A stretch of 64,000 nt of DNA from Gigaspora margarita (taxonomy: Eukaryota; Glomeromycota; Glomeromycetes; Diversisporales; Gigasporaceae): assembly GCA_009809945.1 (NCBI GenBank), contig WTPW01000591.1, positions 86,371-150,370 of the forward strand, written 5' to 3'. Under the pieces are notes generated by a model. The model saw only the letters and a program-made list of their open reading frames with translations. It had not been told where the DNA came from and did not search any database. Made by a program: the position numbers and the translations under genes. Of the stretch, positions 11,771-23,228 are shown in pieces (the stretch's first letter is position 1; each line of letters opens with the position of its first letter).

Positions 11771-13040
11771 TAGTGTTCTAACCTGTCTCAAAAATCCCAA
11801 TCTGGGTCACTTGGGTCACCCAAGTGAACACTAGATAGTAAAAAAATTCTGCTATAGGTTACCCATGTATGGATAAGCCAGGACACTTGGGTGATATAAA
11901 AATTTAGCTGCGAGTAGATTATTCAAACTGCTGTCTAATCATAAAAAAACAAAAAAAGTAAAATTTCAAAAAAAAATAAGACCAACAACAATTTTCAATT
12001 CGTTGATACTCACATTATCAGGTTTGATTATAGAATAATGTAGAAGTATTTATTAGAGATTGTTGGCTAAAACTACCTAATAACACTTCCAACTACTCTA
12101 AACTATAATATAACTATCAGTCAAGACTTTTAGTTCCTCAAATTGGCAGGCAGAAAGAGATACAAAGGATTTCTTGGTCTCAAGATTTGTAGTGTCTTAC
12201 TGTGGTGATTTTGGGACTGAAATAAGCAGTGTTGGCAAAATATAGACATGGACAATATGGACCATTGGACATGGACATTTATAGACTATGTCCATATTGT
12301 CCATATTATTTTATTGGACATAAGACACTTAGTGCAAATAAAATGCATAGGCTACAGCTCCGAAATATTCTGAATATAAAACAAAATTGAGGCTAAAACT
12401 TGGGTAAAAGTCCAGAATATTCTGAAATTTTAATATAGAAAAGATATGGACATGGACACTATTTGGATTAGTCCATGTCCATATTTGTCCATGTACAAAT
12501 AAAATTTTTATTGGACATAGTCCAAATGCCAACACTGGAAATAAGTATTTTTTTTCTGTACTTTATTTCATGCTCTTATTCCTATTCTAATTAATAACTT
12601 CTGCCCTTGTATATTTTAGATATTGTTAGGATTCTTTGATTTCAATTGTGAACTTTGTTCACGATATCTTATAATTATACGAAATAATACAAAATCACCA
12701 GGATTTAATTGTTTGATAAATAAAATAATCAATAGAATTAGGGATTCAATCAATATTTAGTATTTTTAAGAAAAAGGTTTAATGAAACTTCTGGCTTTCA
12801 ACTATATCATAATGGTACTCATATAACCGTAGTAAAATAAATAAAATAATATATATGTATATACAATATAGCCTGTATATATAGTTTATAACTAACTCAT
12901 ACAAGTTATACATGTGTATTGACCTGCGGGTCAACTCATGGGTAACCTGTGGGTTTACTACCTAGGTGGGCCATAATTCAACCTGGGTTACCTGCCTATC
13001 CACAAGTGACCCAGGTAATACTTACTGGGTCAGAATACTT
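11771..13040. mobile_element. Probable hAT-like element with GGGTCACC words
   Basis: Ends read TAGTGTTCTAACC and, from the right, AAGTATTCTGACCC, an imperfect inverted pair. Subterminal words CTGGGTCACTTGGGTCACC (left) and GGTAACCTG/ACCTGGGTTACCTG (right) face each other. A clear 8-bp duplication is not visible, so the borders are uncertain. A MITE (12227-12537) is nested inside. The stretch 12120-12215 has a relative at 61110-61210. Confidence 0.5.
12227..12537. mobile_element. hAT-type MITE, GGACATGG-word family
   Basis: The 311-bp element starts CAGTGTTGGC and ends GCCAACACTG, with a perfect 8-bp duplication GAAATAAG at 12219-12226 and 12538-12545. The word ATGGACATGGACA is iterated near the left end and its complement near the right. 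It has no transposase. The same terminal and subterminal words occur at 16146 and 51926. Confidence 0.93.
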
Positions 13041-13566
13041 GATTTCTATTATGAGCTACTGCCTTATCATTCTAGTAGTTATTATATATGATTAAGATGT
13101 GTGATTTCTATTATGTATTAATAAAAATTCTATTACAAACTCACTTTGTTATTCTAGTGATCTGATAAAAATTTAGACTAGCCTTGACAGGATTTTTGTG
13201 ATTTCTAACAATATACTTGTGATTCTAATAACTATATTAAGTGTTTAAGATAAGTTAATTTGTATTTAAATTAATGTAATTTGTTTATAAGCTGTTAAAA
13301 AAAATTTTACTATAGAATTTACTTTTTATTTTGAATAAGGTAAGTTAACTTGTATTATAATTATCATAGTTTCTAGTGCAAGCTATTGCAAACAAAATTT
13401 TGCTACAGAATTTTCACTATTCTAACAACTACTATATGTGGTTAAGTGATCTAGTTTGTATTGGAATTTCTATTATGAGCTGCAAAAACTCTTATAAAAC
13501 TTTATTTTGATAATTAAGTATATGGGTTCATTAGTTTACATTATAATTATTATAATTCTATTGTAA

Positions 13567-15733
13567 GGCCATGCAAATAAAATTAATTGGTTCTTGTAAC
13601 ATATTAAGACCCAAGGGCACCTGGCACCCGGATGTTATTGTTATTAACTAAAAAAAATGTTATATAAATTTTTTATGACCTCATCGCCATGGTGACCCTA
13701 TGATCGACCAATCAAAATCGATCACATGACAAGGTTTGAATTAAAATTGGGGTTTAACAAAAATAAACCAATTCGAAACTCCTATATTAAATATTTTTTG
13801 TTGTACACAGTTATGTATAAACACTTCATTTAAAAAAAAACTAAGACCATTACGGCATCCAAATTTTCATACTATTATAACACTGCGAGATCATAATGAC
13901 AATAATATGATCTCATTAATTCATGCAGTCTCATGCTTGCACAGAATTCTTGCTTTTAACAACATCTCATTCCAAAGAATATAGAACAAACCAAAAACAC
14001 AAAAAGAAAAACAAGTTAATCGTTATTAAAAAAAAAGAACAGAGAAAAAAATGGTAATACTTATCGTTATGCTGGTTCCATCCCTTAATTGTAATTCATT
14101 ATAAAACAAGATAAAAGTTAATAAATCTAATAGTAATGTAATGGAAAATTGAAGCCCTCAGAAAAAAAAAGGAAATCTCTACCAATATCCAAATGAAAAA
14201 ACTAAACATATTGCAAAAATTCCATGGTTGTTATATACAGAAATCTCATTCTTCATGATACCTCATCTCAAAACATAGAACAAGATGGACAAAACTAAGC
14301 CATATTACTAGCAATATCATGACAACCTATTGTTACTTGAAGAGAAAAGTAAGCGCAAAAAAAAAAAAAGGTGTAAGAATGAAAAAAGGATGCAACAAGA
14401 TACCAGTAACACTTATACTATCAATGAAATCCAACTAAACTGTACCATCAACAAAATATGATATATTTATAGTCTTACCTGAAGAGAAAAGAGGGTTAGT
14501 AAGCACATAAACAATTTAAAAAAAGTGCAAGTAAGAGGGATACAGCAAGACCAGTTCCATTAACAAAATTTAATTAAACCATATCACTAGCGAAATTACG
14601 ACAACCTATTGTTACTTGAAGAGAAGAATTTAGTAAAGCATATATAAAATTATAAAAAAATGTGCAAGAATGCAAAAGAATATGACAAGACCCAGTAATA
14701 CTAATACTATCAACAAAACTCAACTAAACTGTTCACCAACGAAATTATGACAACCTTTTACAGTATTACATGAAGAGAAGAGAGGGTTAGTAAGTGCACA
14801 AACAATTTAAAAAAATGCAATCTAAAAAGAATACGACAAGACGCCAGTAACACCGATATTAAATGAAATTCAACTAAACCATTCACTATAAAGAGAAGAG
14901 AAGTTAATAAATGCATAAAACAATTTAAAAAAATGCAAGTAAAAAGAATACAGCTAGATACCAGTAACACCAATACTATCAACGAAACCATATCACTGTG
15001 AAATTATGACTGCCTATTGTTACCTGAAGAGAAGAAGTTAGTAAAGCGCATTTAAAATTTAAAAAAAAAGTGCAAGAACACAAAAGTATACAACAAGACA
15101 CCATCACACTAATACTATCAATGAAAACTCAACTAACTGTACTATCAATGAAATCGTTACAATCTTTGTTACCTGAAGGGAAGAGAAGAAGTTAGCATGC
15201 ACATAAAACAGTTTGAAAAAAAAATTGCCTGGGTGCAAAAAGGATACATTAGTAACACTAATATAAAGCTCAACTAAATCGTACTACTAATGAAATCACA
15301 ACTTATTATTACCTAAAGAAAAGAAAAGAAGTTAATAAGTGCATATAAGATAATTAAAAAAAAAAAAGCAAGAATACAAAACACCAATATTAATAATAAA
15401 GGGGCACATTTTTTTAGGGTTAGAGGTTAAGGTTAGAGGTTAATTTTAGAGTAGAGTTTATATTAAACCTAACTAACTGTTACCTAAAAAGAAAAAAAAA
15501 GTTAATAAACATGTGAAAACAAAAAAAAGCAAGGACGCAAGAAAAGAATGCAAAAAACTTTAACACAAAAAACATGACAATAGCATATATGATCGCCAAT
15601 CTTAAATGTAATTGGCCAATCATATAGGGTTGCATAGTGAGGGGTTGCTATTTAATTTAAAATAACATTTGACTTTTTTAAAAAAATTCACCCGCCCGGG
15701 TTACGAGAACCAATTTTATTTATGTGCATGGCC
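13567..15733. mobile_element. PIF/Harbinger-like non-autonomous element
   Basis: Long imperfect terminal inverted repeats begin GGCCATGCA and continue with ATAAAATT, GGTTCTTGTAAC (left) or GGTTCTCGTAAC (right). A TAA duplication flanks the ends (13564-13566 and 15734-15736), and removing the element restores the satellite phrase TTCTATTGTAAGTATTGC. A 3-bp TAA/TTA duplication with GG-starting ends is known for PIF/Harbinger. No transposase is present; the interior is a tandem array. Confidence 0.75.
14270..15400. repeat. Tandem repeat inside the PIF element, period about 130-150 bp
   Basis: About eight diverged copies of a unit with TTACTTGAAGAGAAGA, GTTAGTAAGCACATA, a poly-A stretch, GTGCAAGAATGCAAAAG, CAAGACACCAGTAACACTAA, TACTATCAACGAAA and AAATTACGACAACCTATTG follow one another. 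At about 15417-15460 lies a short TTAGGGTTAGAGGTTAAGG stretch. Confidence 0.75.
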
Positions 15734-15736
15734 TAA

Positions 15737-16137
15737 GTATTGCTATAAAAATTTAGTTACTGAGATTATCCACTATTTTTATCATTAGTACTATGAAAAT
15801 TTGGTTAAAAAGTCCATTATTCTTTTGATATAGCATGGGGTTCACTGATACATGTTATCTATATCTTTGTTAATAATATATTAAAAATATATAGAATGTT
15901 TTATATATATGTACCTAAATTGCTTTCTTAATAAAAAAAATAATTATAGCATTTAGGTAGCCAAAATTAGTTGTACATAATACTGAAATTGATTTTTATA
16001 TTGGCCAAAATTTTTGTCAAAATTTTTGGAACCTTTTTTAATTAAAATACATAATATAGTTATTTGGAACATTTCATATAAAAAATTTTTAATAACAAAT
16101 GTTTGCTGAAATACTTTTTTCAATAATACTTTAGGCA
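15737..16137. other. Gene-free satellite remnant
   Basis: Continuation of the degenerate satellite, then A+T-rich sequence. A 211-codon open stretch at 15953-16588 (minus) runs through the MITE at 16146-16470 and is an artefact of its repeated words. Confidence 0.5.
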
Positions 16138-16145
16138 CATATGTA

Positions 16146-16470
16146 TAGTGTTGTACATGAATATGAACATGAACATGGACATCCATGGACATGAACAGTA
16201 CATGTTCATGTTCATGGACATCTATGTCCATGTACAACACTGAATTTGCTGACATAAATTTTAGCCAATAATGTGCTTGGACATTTGGACATTTTTTACA
16301 AATATTTGGACATTGTCCATGAACATTTGTCCATATCCAAAGATTGAACTGGACATTTGTCCATATACAATATTGATGATTGGTAATTCTATCAACTGGA
16401 CATTTGAACATTGTCCATGGACTGTCCATGCCCAATAATCTGCTTGGACATATGTCCATGTACAACACTG
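16146..16470. mobile_element. hAT-type MITE, GGACATG-word family
   Basis: It begins TAGTGTTGTACATG and ends CATGTACAACACTG, with a perfect 8-bp duplication CATATGTA at 16138-16145 and 16471-16478. The word GGACAT/ATGTCC is iterated throughout. An internal copy of the right terminus ends at 16242, so the left 97 bp is a compact palindrome by itself. Confidence 0.92.
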
Positions 16471-16480
16471 CATATGTATG

Positions 16481-16851
16481 CCATAAATTCTCAAAATAGT
16501 GGGCAGGGGCATTATTTTGAAAATAGTACCTTCTAAAAATCACATTAGTGGTTTCAAAATAATTCCCATGTGCATCCCAAAGTAGCACGCACCTTTGGTG
16601 AATATAGATATTTTATTGAAGTGAAAAATGGCTTTTGTAGTATTTTTTTATTAAATATCAAATACAAAACTCCTGATATGCACCTGAGTAGCATATCAGA
16701 AGTCTTGTATCTAATATTTGCCTGATGCTTATATTTTGACCAGTTTATTTCTATAATTAATACTTTATTTGAAATAATATCCATGTATGTATTCAAAATA
16801 TCATGCACATGGTCAAAATAGCATGCTTCTGCCTGCTATTACGAGAATTTA
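16481..16851. mobile_element. TIR element (MITE-like), family unclear
   Basis: Inverted repeats of about 40 bp: CCATAAATTCTCAAAATAGT...GGCAGGGGCAT on the left and, complemented, CCATAAATTCTCGTAATAGC...GGCAGAAGCAT on the right. The outer flank also pairs weakly. The hAT MITE at 16146 inserted just left of it. No coding capacity. Confidence 0.7.
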
Positions 16852-18195
16852 TGGTAAAATATATTTGGAAAATTTTTATATAGTCACAGAACAATTCAGA
16901 AAAATTTTTTTGAAAAAAAAAATTTTTTAAATTTTACTATATGAGCTATCTCCACTCTCTCTTCTGGAAGAGAAAGGGGATAATGTAAAACACAGAATTC
17001 AGTTGGTCTCATCTTATATCAAAGTACATACAGCATGATCTTATTTACCATATATTTTGATAATGTTTTAACTAATTAACAAATCATTTGACAAATTAAC
17101 TATTGCTCTGTCACATGATTATTAAATAGAAAATTTCTATTGGTTACAAATTAAAAAAATTTCCAAACTCTATTTTACTGACTTAGCTAGAATATGAAAA
17201 CAATTATATAAATTTGTGTAGCCACATTGACAAATTCAATAGGATAACAATGATTGTAGAATATGGGTTTAAAATTTTGTTATATTTGATTAATTTTTTA
17301 AGTATAACAATCTTATTATAAGGTTATTCAGATAAACTGGTTTGTAGGATGACTTTAATATAATTGCTATCTTATCAATTTAAAATTACATTATTTATAA
17401 GTTATAATATACTTTTTCAAAAAACAAAACAAGGTTATCAGAGTTGTAGAGCTCTTCTCTTTTTAATAAAGTTGGAATATTAATAACTTTTTAAAAATGG
17501 ATAAAATAAAGTGATAGCTTTTTTACTTTTTGAAAATAAAGCCTACAACTCTATTAATTCTTTCTATTTTTCTTATTTTAGCACATGTTTTTTTTTGAAA
17601 AAGTGCTTTAAACTGTATAAGTAATGTAAAATTTAATTGAGAAAGCCATCCTATGAATGCTAAGTACTTAATGTATTTGCATTATGATACAAATTTAAAC
17701 ATACTTAGTATTTATAATTAAAAGTCTAGAAAATAATTGTATAATTGTTTCGATATAATTAGAATGAATTTCAACTTTTCTGAAAAAAAGAAATTTTTAC
17801 CTTTCAATTTATCTATAAATTCTTCTACACTTTTACTCGATTAATAGTCAAGTAAATAATAAATTTTATTAAAATATGTTAGAATTTAAATATCATTAGT
17901 GACATGATAATAAAAGTAGAAAATTCATTTTCAATTTATTGATACAAATAATAGAAGTCCATTTAAAATTTATTGAACAAATTTATTAAATTAACTGAAA
18001 CTTAATACAAAATTCAAAGATTGATTTCGATATAAAGAGAAAATTTAAACTTTTAGCCTATTAGGTGTGGGTTGCTATATAAGCAGCATGCATGATCCTT
18101 TGTAATATTATATTGTATTTTATCATAAAGCATAACTTATTCTTCCTTATTTTTCTGTTACAAAATTGGAGGGTTGCACTTATCTGATTTTTTTT
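16852..18195. other. Gene-free A+T-rich stretch
   Basis: No ORF of note. A weak inverted pair (GAGTTGTAGAGCTC near 17437 and CTACAACTC near 17543) may be an old foldback. Nothing else is seen. Confidence 0.4.
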
Positions 18196-18383
18196 TAAAA
18201 AAACTTTATAACTATCTTGGTAAGCACTATCAAATGATATATTTTGTTACATTTTATCAGATTCCAATAGTTCTAATAAAATATTTTCGTTATTTTGCTA
18301 TTCTGAAAAAATTTTGTAAACTTCATTTGCTGTTGGTCATTTTTCTGGTTCTGTATGCCAACATTCTTTATCAAATCTACATA

Positions 18384-18631
18384 CCGTAAACTGTCAAATA
18401 CAAGATCTAGGTCTTTCTTATTTCACTGATTTTGAAACCTATAATTAGACCCATAAGTCTCTTGTATGGGTGTGGGTCTGATAATTGGAAGATTTATTCT
18501 ATTTTATTTGGTTTCCTATTTGTATACTTGGGTCTTTACATTTTACCAAAACTTTATTCCATGTTGTAGACTTTGGTACAGTTCATAGGGGGTCTGATAT
18601 CTGGGAGGGTCTTGTATCTGACAGTTTATGG
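18384..18631. mobile_element. Mariner-type MITE in the kinase pseudogene
   Basis: 248 bp with inverted ends CCGTAAACTGTCAAATACAA and CCATAAACTGTCAGATACAA, flanked by TA (18382-18383 and 18632-18633). A TA duplication is the signature of the Tc1/mariner/pogo group. Non-coding. Confidence 0.88.
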
Positions 18632-18821
18632 TAGTTTATTGCTGTATTTTATGAGCAGGTGGTCGTAAGCCATTACATACTTGGAACTGATATTGTAACT
18701 TGGATTCCTGCACAAAATCTACAGGTTTTTCATATAAAATTTTCTACATAATTCTACTAAATGAATAAATATCTGATGCTTTAGTATATAATTTTTTGTT
18801 CAAATTTTTAGGTGCAATATA

Positions 18822-19355
18822 CCGTATGTGTCCGAAAATAAGCTACCTTTTTGGACGATTTTGGACACAAAAAATCCGGGGGTAGCTTATTTTCGGATAA
18901 AATCGATTTTTGGTCAATCGCCAATAGTTGTTACATAGTAAAGTCTAAATTCTACTATGTAAATCTTTTATTAGCGCTTAAGTAAACATATTTGGAAGAC
19001 TAAACTACATCTATCCTGAAATTTTCAGCAGAATTGGTGTACTTTTCATTATTTGACTTTTAATTTTTACGTTCAACGAATATATTTTGCTAATAAAATT
19101 TTAATCTCTCCGTTGAACGTAAAAATTAAAATCCAATTAATAAAAAGTTCTTCAATTTCGTTGCAAATTTCAGAGTATATGTATTTTGATCTTCTGAATA
19201 AGTTTAGTTAAGCGACTTTAATCGATTTGCTTAATAAATTTGGACTTTACTATGTACAACTTTCGTCGATTGTGGGGTAGCTTATTTTTGGGTCAAAGAC
19301 GTTTTTACGTTTCTTGACCAAAAGAGGGGGGGTAGCTTATTTTCGGCAATATACG
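18822..19355. mobile_element. Mariner-type MITE (CCGAAAATAAGCTACC family)
   Basis: 534 bp with ends CCGTATGTGTCCGAAAATAA and CGTATATTGCCGAAAATAAG facing each other, each followed by GCTACC. TA flanks both sides (18820-18821, 19356-19357). The word GGTAGCTTATTTT recurs inside. CpG content is high, suggesting a recent insertion. A decayed relative lies at 52399-52880. It carries no transposase frame. Confidence 0.88.
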
Positions 19356-19510
19356 TAAGGTAAAATTTCATAAATTTTGATTTAGCTGATATCAAAAGTC
19401 CTAAATCTGCAATGTATGCATTATTAAAGCCATTTTGTAATATATTTCCACTATGTAGATCTTGATAAATAAGATTATAAAAATAATCTGATGCATGATA
19501 ATAGTTATGC

Positions 19511-20039
19511 TAAGGTTATTATCGCGAGGATCTTTACATGCAACAAAGTCCCATAGATGTGATCATGAAATTGCTATTTATGGTTAGTTAGAGAATAAGA
19601 AGAAATATAAAAGATTAAGAAAAAAAATTTGGAAGTGATAAGTGCTTTTTCTTTGCTGTCTGACTTTGGTCTGGCTCTTTTATTTGATCCCACCTGGGCC
19701 TCCTGCTAATAAGAAAAGGAAAGGAAAAAAAAGATGAAAGTTATGCAAGAGAAGGTAAGACATAAGTATAAAAATTGAGAACATGAGATATTTAAAGACT
19801 TGTTGGGGATTTGTTTGCTATCTGCACCAATTTTGGAAATTATAAACTGAGTAAAATGAAATGAAGTGAAAGAAGCTTTGAAAAAAAACATAATAATATA
19901 CAGGTTGATGTCTGATGCCACAGAGTATTCCCAGGTCATGAGCGCAAGATCACAAGTTCGATTTGCATAGACCACTATTGAATAGCAAGAAAAATACTCT
20001 GAGCCATAGTGTAAATCTGTCCCACAAAAAAAAAAATGA
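19511..20039. other. Gene-free stretch leading into satellite
   Basis: No coding signal. The phrase CTCCTGCTAATAAGAAAAGG near 19700 already resembles the satellite that starts at about 20040. Confidence 0.4.
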
Positions 20040-20467
20040 AAGGTAAAAGTAAGTTGATTATAGATAGCAAGTAGAATGTGCTGCACTATAGCATGGGCTC
20101 GTACTTGCTAATAAGATGTAGAGAAAAAAATTGAGTATAGGTAGGTAGCAACTAGAATGCACTGCACTGTTGCATGGGCGCATGCTTACTAAAAAGATAT
20201 TTTTTAAAAAAAAGGTAAAATTAAGTTGAGTATAGGTAGCAAGTAGAATGTGCTGCACTATATCATGGGCTTGTACTTGCTAATAAGATGTTTAGGAAAA
20301 AAGTTGAGTATAGGTAGCACGTAGATTGTGCTGCACCATTGTGTGGGCACGTGCTTGCTAATAAAATGTAAAAAAAAATAAAATAAAAATAAAAAGAGTA
20401 AAAATAAGTTGAGTATATGTAGCAAGTAGAATGTGCTGCACTGTTGTGTGAGCACATGCTTGCTAAT

Positions 20468-20690
20468 AAGAAAGGGCTGTCAAATCTATATAGTGTAGGC
20501 CATCAAACCTGTGTGGTATAGACTATAAAACCTGTATGGTTTAGGCCAACAAACCTGTGTGGTATGGGTTGTCAAACCTGTGTGCTATAGGCTGTAAATC
20601 CTGTGTGGTATAGGCTGACAAACTGTATAATATGAACTGTGAAACCTGTGTGGTATAGGCCATTAAACCTGTATAGTATAGAGTAAATAA
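20468..20690. repeat. Minisatellite, unit about 27 bp (AAACCTGTGTGGTATAGGC)
   Basis: Eight or so copies of AAACCTGTGTGGTATAGGCT with a variable 5-7 bp joint lie in a row, inside the larger satellite. Confidence 0.88.
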
Positions 20691-20987
20691 TATATCAATT
20701 ATAAATTTGTAAATTGATGGAACATGAGCTGTAGTGAGGCACTACTAAAGTAGCAAATAGAATGTGCTGCACCATTGCATGGGCACGTGCCTGCTAAAAA
20801 GATGTAAACAAAAAATAAATCAAAAAAAGGTAATAGTAAGTTGAGTATTGGTAGCAAGTAGAATGCACTGCACCATACATGGGCTCATACTTGCTAATAA
20901 GATGTTTAGGAAAAAAAAGTTGAGTATAGGTAGGAAGTAGAATGTGCTGCACCATAGTGTGGGCTCGTACTTGCTAAAACGATGTTT

Positions 20988-21019
20988 AAAAATAAAAGAA
21001 AAAAGTAAAAATAAAAGAA

Positions 21020-21050
<31 letters not shown>

Positions 21051-21122
21051 AAAGGAAAAGAAGAAAAAGAAAGGAAAAAAATGAAGAAAAAGAAGAAGAA
21101 GAAGAAAAGAAAAAAAATGAGT
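20988..21122. repeat. Purine-only tract (A and G)
   Basis: About 120 bases with almost only A and G on the plus strand. It is the expanded A-rich spacer of one satellite unit. Polypurine tracts of this length can form triplex DNA; that is general knowledge, not shown here. Confidence 0.8.
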
Positions 21123-21234
21123 AAAAATAAGTTGAGGATATGTAGCAAGTAGAATGCACTGTGCCATAACGTGTTCTCATACTTGCTAAAAAGATGTTGG
21201 AAAAAAAAATTTTGTAGCTAGTACATATAAAGAT

Positions 21235-21783
21235 TGTTGGGTTATAATGATGCGTATGCTCTTGCATGGGTCATCTTAGCATGTATTGCACATGCTCAAT
21301 TTTCTCTTTGTTCACCACGTGACTATTATGCTGCTTTGTGTATGTTCATTGGCTACTTTGTGTAAAAATAGAAGTGTATTGGCACCAAGAGCCACAGCAT
21401 GGCACTACTCCCATTGTGTATTTTCATATTATTTTAATAAAATGATCTGAGCGAGATTAATGAAATATTAGAGGATCTGACGTAATACATTATAACCAGG
21501 GTTGGTCAAATCACTAGTTGACCAAAAATTCACTGATCAAACTGGTCAGGTCAAATTGGTCAAATAGTCAGGTCAAATTGGTCAAATGGCTTAGTCTATT
21601 AATAAAATAAAGATAGCATACAAATTAATATATACTATATAAATATATATGCATATATATACTATATATATTTAAATACCTTTTGACCAATTTGACCAAC
21701 ACTGAACCCTTTGACCAACTGGTCAAATTGGTCAAACTGGTCTGGTCAAGCTATGACCGTTGACCAGTCTGTCTAATTATAAC
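21235..21783. mobile_element. Possible solo LTR (copia-like), fossil, carrying a nested hAT MITE
   Basis: It starts TGTTGGGTTATAATG, and the matching inverted phrase ATTATAAC lies at the right end. Inside are TATA-like and AATAAA-like signals. The flank AGAT is seen on both sides (21231-21234, 21784-21787). No internal retroelement genes are present. A hAT MITE (21497-21775) sits at its right end and duplicates ATTATAAC. It abuts a kinase fragment. Age: older than the MITE. Confidence 0.4.
21497..21775. mobile_element. hAT-type MITE, GGTCAAATTGGTC-word family
   Basis: It starts CAGGGTTGGTCAA and its right end complemented reads TAGACAGACTGGTCAA. A perfect 8-bp duplication ATTATAAC flanks it (21489-21496, 21776-21783). 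The word TTGGTCAAA is iterated near the left end and its complement TTTGACCAA near the right; the middle is TATATA-rich. Non-coding. Confidence 0.9.
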
Positions 21784-21784
21784 A

Positions 21785-21965
21785 GATTTAATTTATCTTT
21801 CCATCCATTTTTGCCACATTTTGTAGATTGTTGTGCAAACAACCTAATGATTCCATGACCAAGAATATAATCTTTAGAAGCAACGTCTCTTGATATACCA
21901 AAACATTTTAAAAATGTTGGATCTTTAAGGCCAACATTACCATATGCTTTTAGCTTAACCAAGAT
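21785..21965 (-). pseudogene. Protein kinase N-lobe fragment
   Basis: The minus strand encodes KLKAYGNVGL, then PTFLKCFGISRDVASKDYIL, then (after a frame change) KNGWKDKLNLL. This is the beta-4/beta-5 to helix-D stretch of the family (compare ILKFYGITRD...DYILVFQYA and WKDKLKLLKDI in relatives). The C-lobe is absent: the fragment is cut off by the LTR-like insertion and then by satellite. One kinase scrap of about 60 codons. Confidence 0.65.
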
Positions 21966-22761
21966 ATCTGATATTTATTTTCTATTAATATTTTTTTTAA
22001 ATTGTACCACTTGTTTGTGCCTATTATTTATTTACAAAATTATTCAGTAAATAATTTAGTATAAATATATATTTTATACAAATTAATTATGATATAATAT
22101 CTATTGTTAAATCTTTTTTCCTAATCAAAGATTTAAAGTAGTTATTAAATAAGTATTATATGCATATTATATATACAAGTATGTAATAATGAGTATTATA
22201 ATTTGTTGATCTGGAGACAATAGGTCAACTAATCGAATACCAAGATCAGGTGTAACAATCTTTTCTTATAACTTGAAGATACTCTAATGAATTCACCTTT
22301 TTAAAAATTTTAGAGCATCGCTTTAATCTTGTTTTAACTATTTGAAAGTTGGTTTCAATCACGCCTGATCCTATGATTGGGCTGTGATTCGTCTCAATGC
22401 ACTAGCTCAAATTTAAATTTTATATTTATCTTTAACAACAGTATAATTTTTTTTAGTGCGAGCACAAATAATCATAATAAGTTATATTTATATACTAGAT
22501 TGTACTACTAAAAATTTTAAGACTTCCATTGCTTACTTTAATGTTATAATATTTTTATATAAAAGTTTGTTTCATGATTATGCAAACATGCATTAATACA
22601 CTATAATTTATATATTTCATTAATTTTGATAAGTTAGTGAGTATAAAGGTAGTTATTAACCGATGTATGTAAATATATACTATAGATTATTTCGCATCTC
22701 ATTTTGTAACAGAATAGTAGAGTAAGTGTATCAAATACTGTATTGTTTATTACTATTTTAC
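21966..22761. other. Gene-free A+T-rich stretch
   Basis: No coding signal on either strand and no inverted or tandem repeats recognised. Confidence 0.35.
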
Positions 22762-22949
22762 ATGTCACGGCTGTTGCTGAAAATGGCTGATGTGAAATTT
22801 GAACCTAATTTGATGCAAAATTTTAACTTTTTTGGGGTTTTTTTGTCTTTTTTTTCTAGGTTTAGAATAGGATTCAAAATGTATAAGTGGATTTTAGCAG
22901 GACTTATACTTTCAAATCGAGACCGAAAATTTAGCATCAGTCGTGACAT
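22762..22949. mobile_element. Small TIR element (ATGTCACGGCTG ends)
   Basis: 188 bp with ends ATGTCACGGCTGTTGCTGAA and, complemented from the right, ATGTCACGACTGATGCTAAA; pairing continues to about 40 bp with mismatches. No clear target duplication. The small ORFs on both strands over it are shadows of the palindrome. Confidence 0.65.
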
Positions 22950-23228
22950 TAATTAGTATACTTTAAGATGGTACAGAGTATCATAAGGTTTTTTATTAAT
23001 CAATAAGAAAATTGGATTTCTAGATGTGCTCCTAATTCGAGCTTAAAAATTTGTAGAAGTGGCAACAAAATTCAATTATGTTATCATTAATTTTATGAGT
23101 CAGTATAAGTAAATTTTTTAAAAAAGCTAATTTAAATTTCAAATTTAATCTTACCAATTTATAATTTATATTATTTGTTAATTTACAAATATGATGAATT
23201 CAATTAGTTAAATTAATATAATACTTAC

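Larger units (their letters stand above)
11404..13566. repeat. Degenerate satellite, period roughly 100-120 bp
   Basis: A monomer of the general form TTGCTATTCTAGTAACTA, then GTTAGTTTGTATTAGAATT, then TTTCTATTGTAAATTGCTAT recurs many times with heavy divergence (e.g. 11404-11770, 13041-13566). It resumes at 15737 after the PIF element. No coding signal. Confidence 0.6.
18200..19510 (-). pseudogene. Protein kinase pseudogene (TKL-like), split by two MITEs
   Basis: On the minus strand, kinase C-lobe pieces occur in order. DLHSGNILQNGFNNAYIADL is the catalytic loop and DLG segment (about 19470-19400); LPYIAPKNLN with TKASDIYSF is the APE region and helix F (about 19365-18720); CNGLRPP is near 18665; RFDKECWHTEPEKRPTAN is helix H-I (18395-18340). 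The metal-binding DFG is DLG as in many relatives, and APE has become APK. An in-frame stop follows SRIM, and frames shift between pieces. Two mariner-type MITEs interrupt it; removal of 18822-19355 with one TA restores the family phrase LPYIAP. No N-lobe is seen upstream. Confidence 0.85.
20040..21195. repeat. Satellite with GTAGCAAGTAGAATGTGCTG unit, about 90-130 bp
   Basis: About nine copies of a unit reading GTAGCAAGTAGAATGTGCTG, CACTATAGCATGGGC, CGTACTTGCTAATAAGATG, an A-rich spacer of variable length, AAGTTGAGTATAG. Copies span 20040-20480 and 20745-21195 and are split by another minisatellite. The minus-strand open stretches across this region are by-products of the repeat. Confidence 0.88.

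Noticed and set aside
15953-16588. 211-codon open stretch on the minus strand
   Set aside because: It runs through a MITE with perfect target duplication; the MDVH/HEHEH repeats are translations of the GGACATG word.
19706-21267. Phe/Leu-rich minus-strand open stretches resembling membrane proteins
   Set aside because: They are translations of the GTAGCAAGTAGAATG satellite and its poly-A/purine spacers.
22726-22956. Small ORFs on both strands with mirror-like sequence
   Set aside because: They translate the arms of the TIR element at 22762-22949.
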